DNA of 64,000 nt. Source: Halictus rubicundus (lineage: Eukaryota > Arthropoda > Insecta > Hymenoptera > Halictidae). The translations under genes were made by a program, and so were the position numbers. Each line of letters begins with the position of its first letter. Positions within the stretch are counted from its first letter, which is position 1. The stretch spans positions 9,739,116 to 9,803,115 of the forward strand of contig NC_135164.1 in assembly GCF_050948215.1 (NCBI RefSeq). Direction: 5' to 3'. The notes below the pieces were generated by a model, which saw nothing but the letters and a program-made list of their open reading frames with translations, was not told where the DNA came from and ran no database searches. Below, piece by piece: positions 11,603 to 21,838 of the stretch.

Positions 11603-14600
11603 ATGGTTGCCCACACTGTACTCCTGGATTTTACAGTACCATCAAATGTAATAGCAGACATAGAGAAGCGTTCTAATTTGAAAGTAGCCATTGCTAATGT
11701 TCTCAAAGAACATTTTGATGGGCTTAAGCCGTTAACTGAACCAAGTCTTGATGGAAGTCTATTAGTCCTCTATGAGGGTCCTAGAGGTAGTCTAATCACT
11801 GTTCGAGGATATACCGAAGGCTTGATCACTGTTAACATTGAGTATTATAAAAAAGACGATGAAGATGCACTCTTAAACTTTGAGGTATAGTCGCTTTACA
11901 TTAATTACTATAATCGTTTTTTTTGCAATACCTAGTTGCAAACTTCATAATATTTAATTGCCTCTCATGGGTATTAGATATGAAATCAGCTTTGGTATCT
12001 CTCAAATATGGGGTCAATACAAGGTATATCGTGTTACATATTAATTTGTTAAGAAATTATGAAAATGGCCATATGCAACATGCTTCCAAGCATTTGAATT
12101 TATCCATGTAACAGAGCATTACTGAAAAACATTTGAGGTTTTCATTTGTCAATCTTTGATATGAAAGAGTAAAGTTATACAGTTAAATATGTTGTAAAAG
12201 ATCATCATCTTTTGATGAGTGCCAATAGAAATAAGTAGAAATTTTACTATATGCGGAAGAAACACGTGTAACAAAGAGGACCTTGTAGCAGTGGCAATAC
12301 CTGGAAACGGACGTTGCGATGGCTCTGAATAGCCAACGCAGTAAGTGCCTGCCACCAGTAAGACGAGGAACCATATATGACCTCTATCTGACACTATCAG
12401 GTAGAAAGCGCTTCCCCAATTAGTTCCCATACTTAGTTATCTATAGCACCTTATGAATGTGCGAATCGTTTTCGTTGCACTCTAAAACGCCAACAGCTCC
12501 AATTGATTAATTTGTTTCCCGTCGGTGCGGTATTTTTCCCCAGTGTTTCTTTTTTGGTTCTTCCGCCAAGGGATTTGAAATGACCCTTATGACGCATATG
12601 TAAAAGAAGAGTTGTTACGATTGGTTTAACAAGATAGTTTCTGTTCTTTTTTTTATTCATCGGTTCGCTTATCGCGGCCACCTTTAGTCGATCAGAGAAT
12701 TGGAGACGGCGTTGCAGGCGGCGGCAGCCTCTACGCGTTCGCACATGCTTACACCAATTAAACGCGGTGGACCTTTTGAGAGATACTTTCCTACCGCCGG
12801 TGAGTTTTTTATTTATTATTCTGTTTACGGAACCAGCGGAATTCTATCTCCGCATAATTGTAAACATTATCGTGCGTCGTCAAAAGTAATTATTTTGAAA
12901 TAATTTCCTCGATTATATATGGCCTATTTCATTGAACTATCAACATTCTTTTCATTATTTTTTGCTTGAGAAAAAAAAATGATGATATTTGCACTTTAAC
13001 TGTTAAAAAAAATATATACATACTCTATTAGAATTGAATGTCGGTTAGTAATACTATTCATGTCCCTTTTTTAAATATATTATCATTTTTATCGCTTTAC
13101 CAACATCATTGCAGTATCTATGTAAATGGTTTCCTAAGAAAACAACAAGTACAGAAAGAGACATAAGACAAACATACTCTATAGTACTAAATAATGTTAA
13201 GAATTGTTAATTTTAATACTAACCTTCCACTTTACAGCTGTATTTATCCATTGAATGAAGTTACATGTTCCTCTAATTTTTATGCTACATTAGAAATATA
13301 TAATATTTACTATAAATAATGATATAGATTAGAACTATGCACCTGAAGCTCCTAAATCCTCGATATTTTGATTGTTGGTCATTTAATTGTATATAAGAAA
13401 AAATTATTTATTCTTTTAACATATTTGCGCTTTGCATCGCATGCATCTACTATATGCTTTCTTATGCAATAATTAATCTGTACAATTAAATTTTTTTATT
13501 AAACAATTGTTTTTTCTTTTAAGATGACAGACTGCTTGAATATGACATAGACAAGCTGGTCTTTGAAGCACGTTCACCGTACCAAAAAGTGCAAATTGTT
13601 CATTCTAAATCACTAGGGAACCTGTTGGTCCTCGACGAATTACAAAGTGAGAAACATAAAAATTGCATATTCTTAAAATAAAATGTTAAGGATTGAATTA
13701 GAACTTATATCATAAATATCATATATATATATTTCTTTTAGATATTTCTGAAGCGGACCTTATTTATACGGAAACTTTGATGCAGCGTGGAAAAGAGAAT
13801 TATGCAGGAAAAGAAATAGTTATTTTAGGAGGAGGTGATGGAGGATTGTTGTGGGAATTGCTTAAGGAGAATCCAAAATTTGTTACAATGCTGGAAGTAT
13901 GTCTACTTCACTTTATAACAGAATAAAATAAAATTCTATAACAGAATGTTATAGGGTTATTTTGTCAATGATTTCTATTTTCAGATTGATGATGTTGTTA
14001 TAAAAGCCTGCAGTCAACATATGAGAAGTGTATGTGGAGACTGTCTAGATAAAAGAAAGGGAGAAAACTATGAAGTATGTATTTTCTGAACAAGAAACGA
14101 GAAACGATATATTGATGCAAATTTATGATTTTTAGATTATTGTTGGAGATTGTGCAAAGGCCTTAGCACACATGATTGAACAAGGTCGACAATTCGATTA
14201 TGTCTTTGGTGATCTTACAGATATACCAATCAGTACTTCAACACATGATGATGCATGGGATTTTACCAGACTTATTCTAAATTACTCAATGAAGGTCCTA
14301 AAGCGGACTGGCAAATATATGACCCATGTAAGTAGACTACAATATAGTTTTTATCGTTAATACAATTCCTTTGAATGATAGGAATAGAAATGATTGGAGG
14401 TATCCTATCATCTGAGTCACTAACTCTTGAAAATCTACAATTACACATCTGTAATTGCAATTTAATATTACTTAAAACTTTAGGATTATATATAAACATA
14501 ACAGTAAACTTGTCGAAAAGACTCTTCCTCGGGGATTTTGATGAACTTGAAATATGTTGCCAAGGTCATTATTCTGAACAACTTTTTCCTATACATTGAA

Positions 14601-15056
14601 ACCGACGGTTCGCTTTAGTTTCCGAGATATTCGCAAGAAACTGTCAGGGCAATCACAATGCGAATTCCGTCTATTTTCAATGACCGAATTTGTTCTTGGG
14701 GACGAAGGGTCCCTTCGGGGAACAATAGTTATCCTGACAATTTTCTGTGAATATCTCAAAAATGAAAAAACACCACCTATTATATTATCTCATATAGGAA
14801 AAAGTTGTTCAGAATGATAACTTTGACAACATATTTCAATTTGATCAAAATCCGTGAAGAAGAGGCTTTTCGACAAGTTTACCAACATAACTTATATTTT
14901 ATCTTAAAGGCTAATGGAGCATCTTGTCCAGAAGCACTAGAAATGTTCGAGCAGGTCCTCTCACAGCTCTGTGTACCAGTAACCTTTACTAAAGACAGTG
15001 CTTTTATACCTTCTTTCTTCGAGGAGTGGGTCTTTTACCAAGTATCGTTTGAATGA
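11603..15056 (+). CDS. Sms: Spermine synthase
   Basis: Transfers an aminopropyl group from decarboxylated S-adenosylmethionine to spermidine to make spermine, in the cytosol. Exons: 11603-11884, 12688-12799, 13524-13646, 13742-13896, 13985-14074, 14136-14327 and 14910-15056, giving 366 aa, the same length as the human enzyme. Residues 1-94 form the N-terminal AdoMetDC-like dimerisation domain. A short beta domain follows (GGPFERYFPTADDRLLEYD). The Rossmann catalytic domain carries GGGDGG (the proton-acceptor Asp is D205) and FGDLTDIPISTS (D280). The ending WVFYQVSFE matches the family. The start is the first ATG after a 5' UTR splice acceptor at 11591. Intron 6 carries a transposon that ends 26 bp before exon 7. 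Candidate AATAAA signals lie at 15282 and 15491. Confidence 0.95.
14503..14883. mobile_element. 381-bp foldback transposon with 8-bp TSD in Sms intron 6
   Basis: The left end reads AGTAAACTTGTCGAAAAG and the right end on the minus strand reads GGTAAACTTGTCGAAAAG, 17 of 18 matching. Similarity continues inward for roughly 165 bp on each side (for example TGAAATATGTTG and TTCTGAACAACTTTTTCCTA), so nearly the whole element folds back on itself. Perfect 8-bp direct repeats AACATAAC flank it at 14495-14502 and 14884-14891. Long terminal repeats with an 8-bp duplication suggest a Mutator-like origin, but the ends are not diagnostic. No coding capacity. It ends 26 bp upstream of the exon 7 acceptor junction. 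Confidence 0.85.
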
Positions 15057-16373
15057 TGGATTAAATATATAACCCCGAGGTTCCTGGGGAGGCATGCTCA
15101 CAACCCATTTCCTCCCTTATGACCCATATTCAACTCTAATTGCGGATGTTTTGCTACTGAATTGGTCTCTGGAAAAAAAGATCCCAATGCTGGATATAAA
15201 ATCCCAATTGACTCTACCACGCTGGCGTCTGTACATAAAGTAGGTGGTGGTTATCTGATCTTATTTAATTGTTTAGTAACTAATAAACTATACAAAGGTG
15301 CTCAATTATTTTTTCTAATAACTGTCAATAATCAAAGTGAATCACCCAATGATTTAACACGAATAACTCCAAAGAAAGTAATTCAAAACCTTTATTACTG
15401 TACAAATATATATCATTAATTATAATTAACCCTTATATTATAATTAACCCTTTAATGATCTAATTTATTTATTAACTTTGTAAAATATAAAATAAACCAT
15501 ATCAGATATAAATGGACAAACGTAGATGCACGCAATTTTTATTGGATATGGAACACAAGTACATTTCATAATAACCATTTAATTATAAGAACATTAATAT
15601 TAAAAATATAATTATTTAATGAACAATAATTAATATTAAAACTTTTATATATAAATAAATAATATATGTTTCTAATAACAAAAACTATGTCAGGCAATAA
15701 GGGGTTAAGGAATATCTATGGAAATAACAAATTAACATACAATAAGATGTTTGCTTTACTGTATTTGTCTGTTATTTGAAACTTACATAAAAAAACTATT
15801 TATTTTTAACGAACACCTATACCAGAAAAAGGAATAGAAACTAAGCATTCATTAATTAGTGGTAAGTAAAAGGAATAAATTATAAGATAATTATACTAAT
15901 TATAAATCTAATATTATAGTTTTGATTAATGGATTAAAAAATATCGTACTATACACAGTATTACGGTATACTTAATTGTCTTATATTATTTTAATATCAC
16001 TGTTTGTGCATCATGAACATCAATAAATAAGAGTCCCTGTATTATAAATATTCAATTCATAATTAACAGTTCAGAAATATTTCTGATCAACAATTTTCAA
16101 ATATTGATATACTATTACAAACATTTGTAATTTAAGATAATATTGATTTAACATATAAATAAATAAATACAGTTAAGTATGCAGAGAAGGTAAGAATAAT
16201 TATGAGTTATTTAATTAATGATGGAAGATTTTATCATAAGAAGGGAAATTTCCTTATCTGTCTGTAAGCTACGAATAGACAGTAGAAAATATATTATAGT
16301 GGAATGACTGTTCACTTAATTAAATATTGATTGTAAGTTTCCAACTGAAACTTTGTACAGAAATGTGTTTTTG
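15057..16373. other. Convergent AT-rich spacer (Sms 3' UTR and downstream)
   Basis: It lies between the Sms stop codon and the stop of the minus-strand NCOA4-like gene. No gene recognised. It probably holds both 3' UTRs. A weak TTAA-flanked element is described separately. Confidence 0.6.
15448..15704. mobile_element. Possible piggyBac-like MITE with TTAA flanks
   Basis: TTAA lies at 15444-15447 and 15705-15708. The left end is CCCTTTAATG and the right end on the minus strand is CCCCTTATTG, so the terminal repeat is short and imperfect. CCC-starting ends next to TTAA fit piggyBac-type elements. The region is very AT-rich, so chance is a real alternative. Confidence 0.35.
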
Positions 16374-17370
16374 TTATTTTAAGTGTTTCTTTACTTCGTG
16401 AATAGTTGGCTCTGTTTCTGTTTCCAAAACTATCTGGTCCAACCACTGTTGAACCTGCTCTGGCAGTCCATGAGAATTTTGCTGCTCTTCCATAATATTT
16501 CTTCCAGAATTTCTAAAACTTTTGCTATCGTCTTGTTGCTCGGTATTGGCATTTTGAAAATTGAAATCATTGTTCCTGAACTCTGTGGTTATCGGCGATA
16601 GGTTCAAGCTTCCTTCGGATTGTTTGTCTTGAAAATTAGAAACCTCGCTGGCATTTCCTGTTAGATATTCTATGCGAAAACTTTTCATTCCATTGGTAAT
16701 ATTTTCCACCTTTCCGTCTTCTGCTGTAGAAGGCACTTCCATTTTGCCATTGGTGGAAATATCCTCTGAACCTTTAACAGATTTGTCAAAACTGACATGA
16801 TCTTTATTAATGTCTTGATATTCCTGAATCTTATACGGCTCTAAGTCGGTGATTGCCGTTGAATTAGAACCTATCAACTCTATTCTTCCAAATTGTTTAA
16901 TCTGCTCTTCAAGAGTATTTCTGTCATCTAATATTGTTATAGATGGAGGTAGAATTTCAGGATTTGACAATGCCAATGATATTTGTTGTCTGTAGAGTGC
17001 TTCTGACTGACGTAAAAGTTGTTTCTCTCTAGCGTATAATGACTGTGCCAGTTGTGCGAACGAGACTTTGATTTCCTTTTGGACCTTAAAAGGAATTGTA
17101 GTAACAAATTGTATAATTTATGAAGTGTTTAAAAAAATTCATGTCTTGTCGATAGCACTTAAAAATGAAACATTGATTCCGAAGAAAAATTAAAACTTAA
17201 CCTTATCAGCGTGCTGATCCTTTTCTAAAATTTTATTTAAAAAATTTACGAAAACAGAAGAATGTTACCTCAAGAAAGTGTTTCTCTAAAAATGTTTTCT
17301 TGTCAGATATTAGTTTTCTTCTATCAATATTGCTATCGTTGTCGGCATTATCTTCATTTTTCTCTATCAT
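16374..17370 (-). CDS. NCOA4/ARA70-like domain protein (candidate ferritinophagy receptor)
   Basis: Two coding exons, 17269-17370 and 16374-17084, give 270 aa. The N-terminal part (about residues 25-100) is a predicted helical segment: a run KHFLEVQKEIKVSFAQLAQS, then YAREKQLLRQSEALYRQQ, then LPPSITILDDRNTLEEQIKQ and FGRIEL. Its spacing and pattern resemble the ARA70 repeat of nuclear receptor coactivator 4 (RE-x-WL-x-EQ-x2-L, then TITLRQTITTFGSLK). In vertebrates NCOA4 delivers ferritin to lysosomes. The middle is Ser/Asn/Glu-rich and probably disordered. The C-terminus has LPEQVQQWLDQIVLETETEP, a short conserved-looking amphipathic helix. The assignment rests on remembered family pattern, not on an alignment. 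It is convergent with Sms. Confidence 0.6.
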
Positions 17371-17565
17371 GTTATTAATTTAACGTGTTCACTGGAATAA
17401 TTCGTTCTACCTTAAACTTCTGTTAACAATAAAACGAAAAAATCAATATTCTTCAAGGTTTGGCTACTTGTCAAACACACGTGGAAAACAATTTGACATG
17501 AGTCTAAAATCTGATACGAAAACTATCGAGGTTCTAATTATACTCCACCCGTTAGATTAGCGGTA

Positions 17566-17576
17566 CCGCCATCTTG
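17566..17576 (-). promoter_or_regulatory. YY1/Pho-like site upstream of NCOA4-like gene
   Basis: CCGCCATCTTG on the plus strand reads CAAGATGGCGG on the minus strand, the YY1/Pleiohomeotic consensus. It lies about 200 bp upstream of the minus-strand ATG at 17370, a usual place for such a promoter element. A chance match cannot be excluded. Confidence 0.4.
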
Positions 17577-19188
17577 AAGTTCACGAAATTCAAAATCGTT
17601 ATTCGAGCCGTTATATTTTAGCGTTGAATGTAATCGTTAAAAACCATATACATATAATTAAAGATGCTACATTCAGCAGGTATATTTATGAGAAAAGAGG
17701 AAAAGCAGGTGTGATAATTAGATAATTATGTCTCATATACATATGTTGTATTTAAAACTTCAGAGATTTTTAATGGTCGTCTTTATTTACCAAAAGAAAA
17801 TTTCGTCGTACAGATACGTTTTCTCTATTTCCCTTTTTCCATCGTATGTAACTACAATATCTACTATTCAGACGCCTAATAATAGTAATTTTCAATTAAA
17901 TGTACAGTCAAGTTTTGTTCGAAAAACATTTTTAATATTTATCGACTAAATCTAATATGGGTCGATAATGACTTCTTATTAACAATTAACAATATAATGG
18001 ATATCTATTACCATATCGTACCTAAGCGAATCTACGACTTTTTGTTAAGAATCAAATTTGCACGAACATTTTCCGTACAATCGTTCGTAAGCCACGATAT
18101 CGATTTTCGGTTTTTTTAACAGCAAGGCGAAAAAAGCATCGCGGCTCATCGTTCAATTCGACGACAAAATGTAACAAATAGACTACAAATTTTATGCATT
18201 TATAACATGTTTGCATATACAAAGCGCAATAAAAAAATTTAAAAACGTGTTTCGCTAATTTCGTAAATATTTACTTTTGTTTTCAAACGAATGGAACCAT
18301 CGCTCGCTTCCGAAAATTTATCAACGAAAGTGTAATTTTTCATAAATATCCGCAGTCTAGTAGTAATTATGGCAGCACAGATACGTGTATTTTGTAACTA
18401 AAATTCAAAATGTGCAGTTATTCTCATTTATCGTACACGACCGACACCGCTAAAATAAGTTAGCAGCTAAATTTGTGACCGGGCAATGATAATAATGATA
18501 ATTAGACTGCAGATTTTATGCAATTGTAGCACGCATGGTTGTTTAAAATAGAGGAAAATTAAATTTTCAAAAATATAATAAATAAATAATAATAATAATA
18601 ATTACAACTGTTTGCGAACTATTCGCGTACACCGGAATTTCTTGTACTTATATAAATACAACTAACGATACGCTTACGTTAACATACTAGACGCGATTTC
18701 TGAACACTTTAGTCATATCGTACCATTATTTTTTTTTTCTCCTTTTAATGAGAGCTCCCTATCCTGTGAACCACAATCTAACAATTACCTGGTCAATTAG
18801 TAATAATACAAAAGGGGAAAGAACAATATCTCGTTGGAATAATAGGATTTTGCCCGCATTGCGGAACATAAAAACGTTCTCGGTTTGCGTCGACGAGAAA
18901 CGATACTCCTACGAGAAATTACACGGGAAGTGATAGCATAAAAATGACGTTGTTACGTTGGTTAGCTCGTTAAATTAATGATAGTCAGGAAGGAATAGTA
19001 AAAATCAGAACGATTGATTCGCTTCGGAATCGAGGAAAGTCGGCGGCAGTTAAAGGGGTGTTAATTCGAGCGATGGTTGGCCCATTTTCATTCGCAGACT
19101 TGCCACGTCGTCTTCTATTCGTACCAGTAACTTGAATTTCTTGAATAGAATAAAACAGTGATATCAGTTGTCAGTTGAAATGTTTTAA
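17577..19188. other. AT-rich spacer between NCOA4-like gene and GABA transporter
   Basis: No gene recognised. It contains short AAT repeats near 18587-18604 and no readable family signature in any frame. It probably includes the upstream region of the NCOA4-like gene and the transporter 3' UTR. Confidence 0.5.
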
Positions 19189-21838
19189 TTAGACAAGAGC
19201 GACGTTACGTGATTCATAAGTTACCGTTATGACGTCTCCTGGCGTTGTCTTCCAGGCGTAGAGCATGTAACCAGGTATGCACAGCATGGATGATAAAGCA
19301 GTCATCCAGCCGAGCACGTGCGACCACCATGGATACTCATAATCTAAATACTTCACTGGTGTCCATTGTACCAAATTGAAGATGAAGACCCCCTGGACAT
19401 CGAAAATTAAAACTGTTTAAAGTAATCATATACGCTTTAATAGGTAATTACGCCTCTGGTTAGCAGGATCGAAACTGTCTGGAAATGTCTGGCTGAGGAA
19501 TTAGTATTGTATAAAAATTCTGTTATCAACTTACAACACAAATCAAGGGAGTGGTGAACGTCCAACAGAGTTTCCACCACATCAGGGGATAATACCCAAT
19601 CATGTCTCTGAGGGCGTCGTAAAATCGGTCGACACCGAACGCCCAGCTTATCGAAATGCATTCGAAGAAGATTAAGAATAAAAGACAAAATCCGGAAACG
19701 GCGTACGAGTCAAGGATCTGGAAGACGTACATGCCACCTTGGGATATACAAGAAAGTCCTATAATGTAAGATAGCACGCAGACGATCGCTATAAAAATTT
19801 CCTTGCGTCGGCGAAGCAGCTGTGGCCACTCGTCAACCTTGAATCAACGAGTTTACGAATATTAGTATAACCATTCATTTTTAGTAAAAAGTCCGCACTA
19901 AATAAATTTCAGGTCGGTTCTCTTTACTTAACCGACATTAGTATCGATCAAATCAATCAGAAGCTTTGCTTTTTACACGGTAAAAATATATTTAAAAACG
20001 GTAGCTCACCATGGCAGTAACAAACCCTTCCATGGTGCAAAATTGCGAATCCAAGCCGATAAGTAGAAGCATGAAGAAGAATAAACAAGACCATAATGGC
20101 GCTCCCGGAAGCTGCAGAACCGCCGAAGGATAAGCCAAGAAGGCCAGTCCCGGACCGGAAGCTGCGACCTCTGCTACCGGTTTCTGCTGCTCATGGGCCA
20201 TGAAACCCACCACGGAGAATATCACGAAGCCGGCAAACATACTGGTCGATGAATTCACCGAACACACTATCAAAGCATCCTTGTAGACGTTGTTTGTGAA
20301 CTTGTTGTAACTACCAAGAGCCACTAGCGTGCCCAAGCCCAGACCGTACGAGAAGAAGATTTGGGTGACTGCGTCTATCCATACCTAGAAAATACGTCAT
20401 GTTCCCGTTATGTATAGATTAAAATAATTTTTAATTGTATCCGTTGAAATTCAAACATAAGTGTAGCAGACAAAATACTAATTTCAAAGAAACCTTTCAC
20501 ACATTTACCTCCGATTCTCGTAATTTCGAGAGATTCGGACTGATGTAGAATCGAATGCCCTCCATGGCACCGGGCAAGGTAATCCCACGAATCAGAAGAA
20601 TCGTTAATAAGACGTACGGGAAAAGCGAGGTGAAGTATACGACCTTTCCGGTCCATTTTACACCCTTCCAAATGCAGAAATAACAGAGGATCCAAACCAA
20701 GAGAAGGGTGCCGGCGAGTTCCCAACGGATGCCACCCATGTGCTCTACGCCGTCGCTAATTTGGAGCGCTCGTCGCCTGAAAAGGAACGCACGCGTTCAA
20801 ACTCATCTTTCTGTTTCGTTTCGTTTCGTTTTGTTGAATCCGATCCCGAACACTTACTCCCAAAACTCTTTCACCGGATCGGTGAGGTCCGTGATCGTCA
20901 CGTTAACGCCGTTGACCGAACATATCTGAACAACGCCCATACCCCTGGGATGTCGGATCGCGCTCGATTTGGTCCACCAGCAGGACAACGAGTCCCTGTC
21001 GTAAGGGTTCACGCAGTTCTTCGTGTTCCAGTAATTGTTGCAGGTTCCCCAGGGTAGCTCTGTTTCAATAGGTTTTCGTTATTACACGCCACGCCTCTCT
21101 TTGCATTATTATTTGAAACAATGATAAGAATTTCAAGAATATCCTATGTAACCCTCTATAGCCTGAATTTTTGTTACAAAAAAAAAAAGGTTTGTTTTCA
21201 AGATGACGAGAAACCTCGAGACTTTTGATTTTACGATCTATCGATATACTCGCTGATTTCAAAAATAAATTCCTTTGTCTGTAACTTTGATAAAGAAAAA
21301 TGTAATGGAACATACCGCTCCGCATGGACATGAAGAAGTAGAAGATTGCCCAAGCAAGGATGACGATGTAATAGACGTTCATCCAGCAGGACATCACAGC
21401 GGCAGCATATCCAATGCCTTTAAAAAGCGGCGCTATCTTGAAGACACCGAGGCCACCGACGGTAAGCATTTGGCCAAGGGCAAGCTCCATGAAGAACATT
21501 GGTATCCCAGCGAGCACCAGTGTCAGGAAGTATGGTATTAAAAAAGCGCCTCCGCCATTTTTGTAACAGAGATACGGAAATCGCCAGACGTTACCCAAAC
21601 CGATCGCCAAACCAACCTTTGTGATACAGAAATGAATGAATTATTTCGTTGAACATCATCGAAGAACAATAGTAAAAAGACGTCGATGAAACATTACCAC
21701 GCTCAAAATAAAATCTAATTTGGTACTCCATGTGCCACGTTCTGGGAGTGGCTTCTGTTTGTTGGACGTCAGATTTAACGCGGTTTTGTCAGGGTTTTCA
21801 GGATCCCCGAGTTCGGGTTCTCTCGATGCCTCCGTCAT
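19189..21838 (-). CDS. Gat: Sodium- and chloride-dependent GABA transporter (SLC6 family)
   Basis: Plasma-membrane transporter that clears GABA by sodium and chloride symport, expected in glia and neurons. Exons: 21698-21838, 21316-21616, 20858-21059, 20509-20776, 20010-20384, 19535-19837 and 19189-19392, giving 597 aa with the 12-helix SLC6 plan. Signatures: GLAIGLGNVWRFPYLCYKNG in TM1, LNVYYIV-type TM3 (here MNVYYIVILAW), the two extracellular-loop cysteines in CNNYWNTKNC, FFSYGLGLGTLVALGSYN in TM6, and DSQFCTMEGFVTA in TM8. An N-glycosylation site NVT lies in extracellular loop 2. It reads closest to vertebrate GAT1. The residue before AIGLGNVW is Leu, where GAT1 has Tyr and betaine/taurine-type carriers have Glu. 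The Asp of monoamine carriers is absent. Start: MTEASREPELGDPENPDK. Confidence 0.92.
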
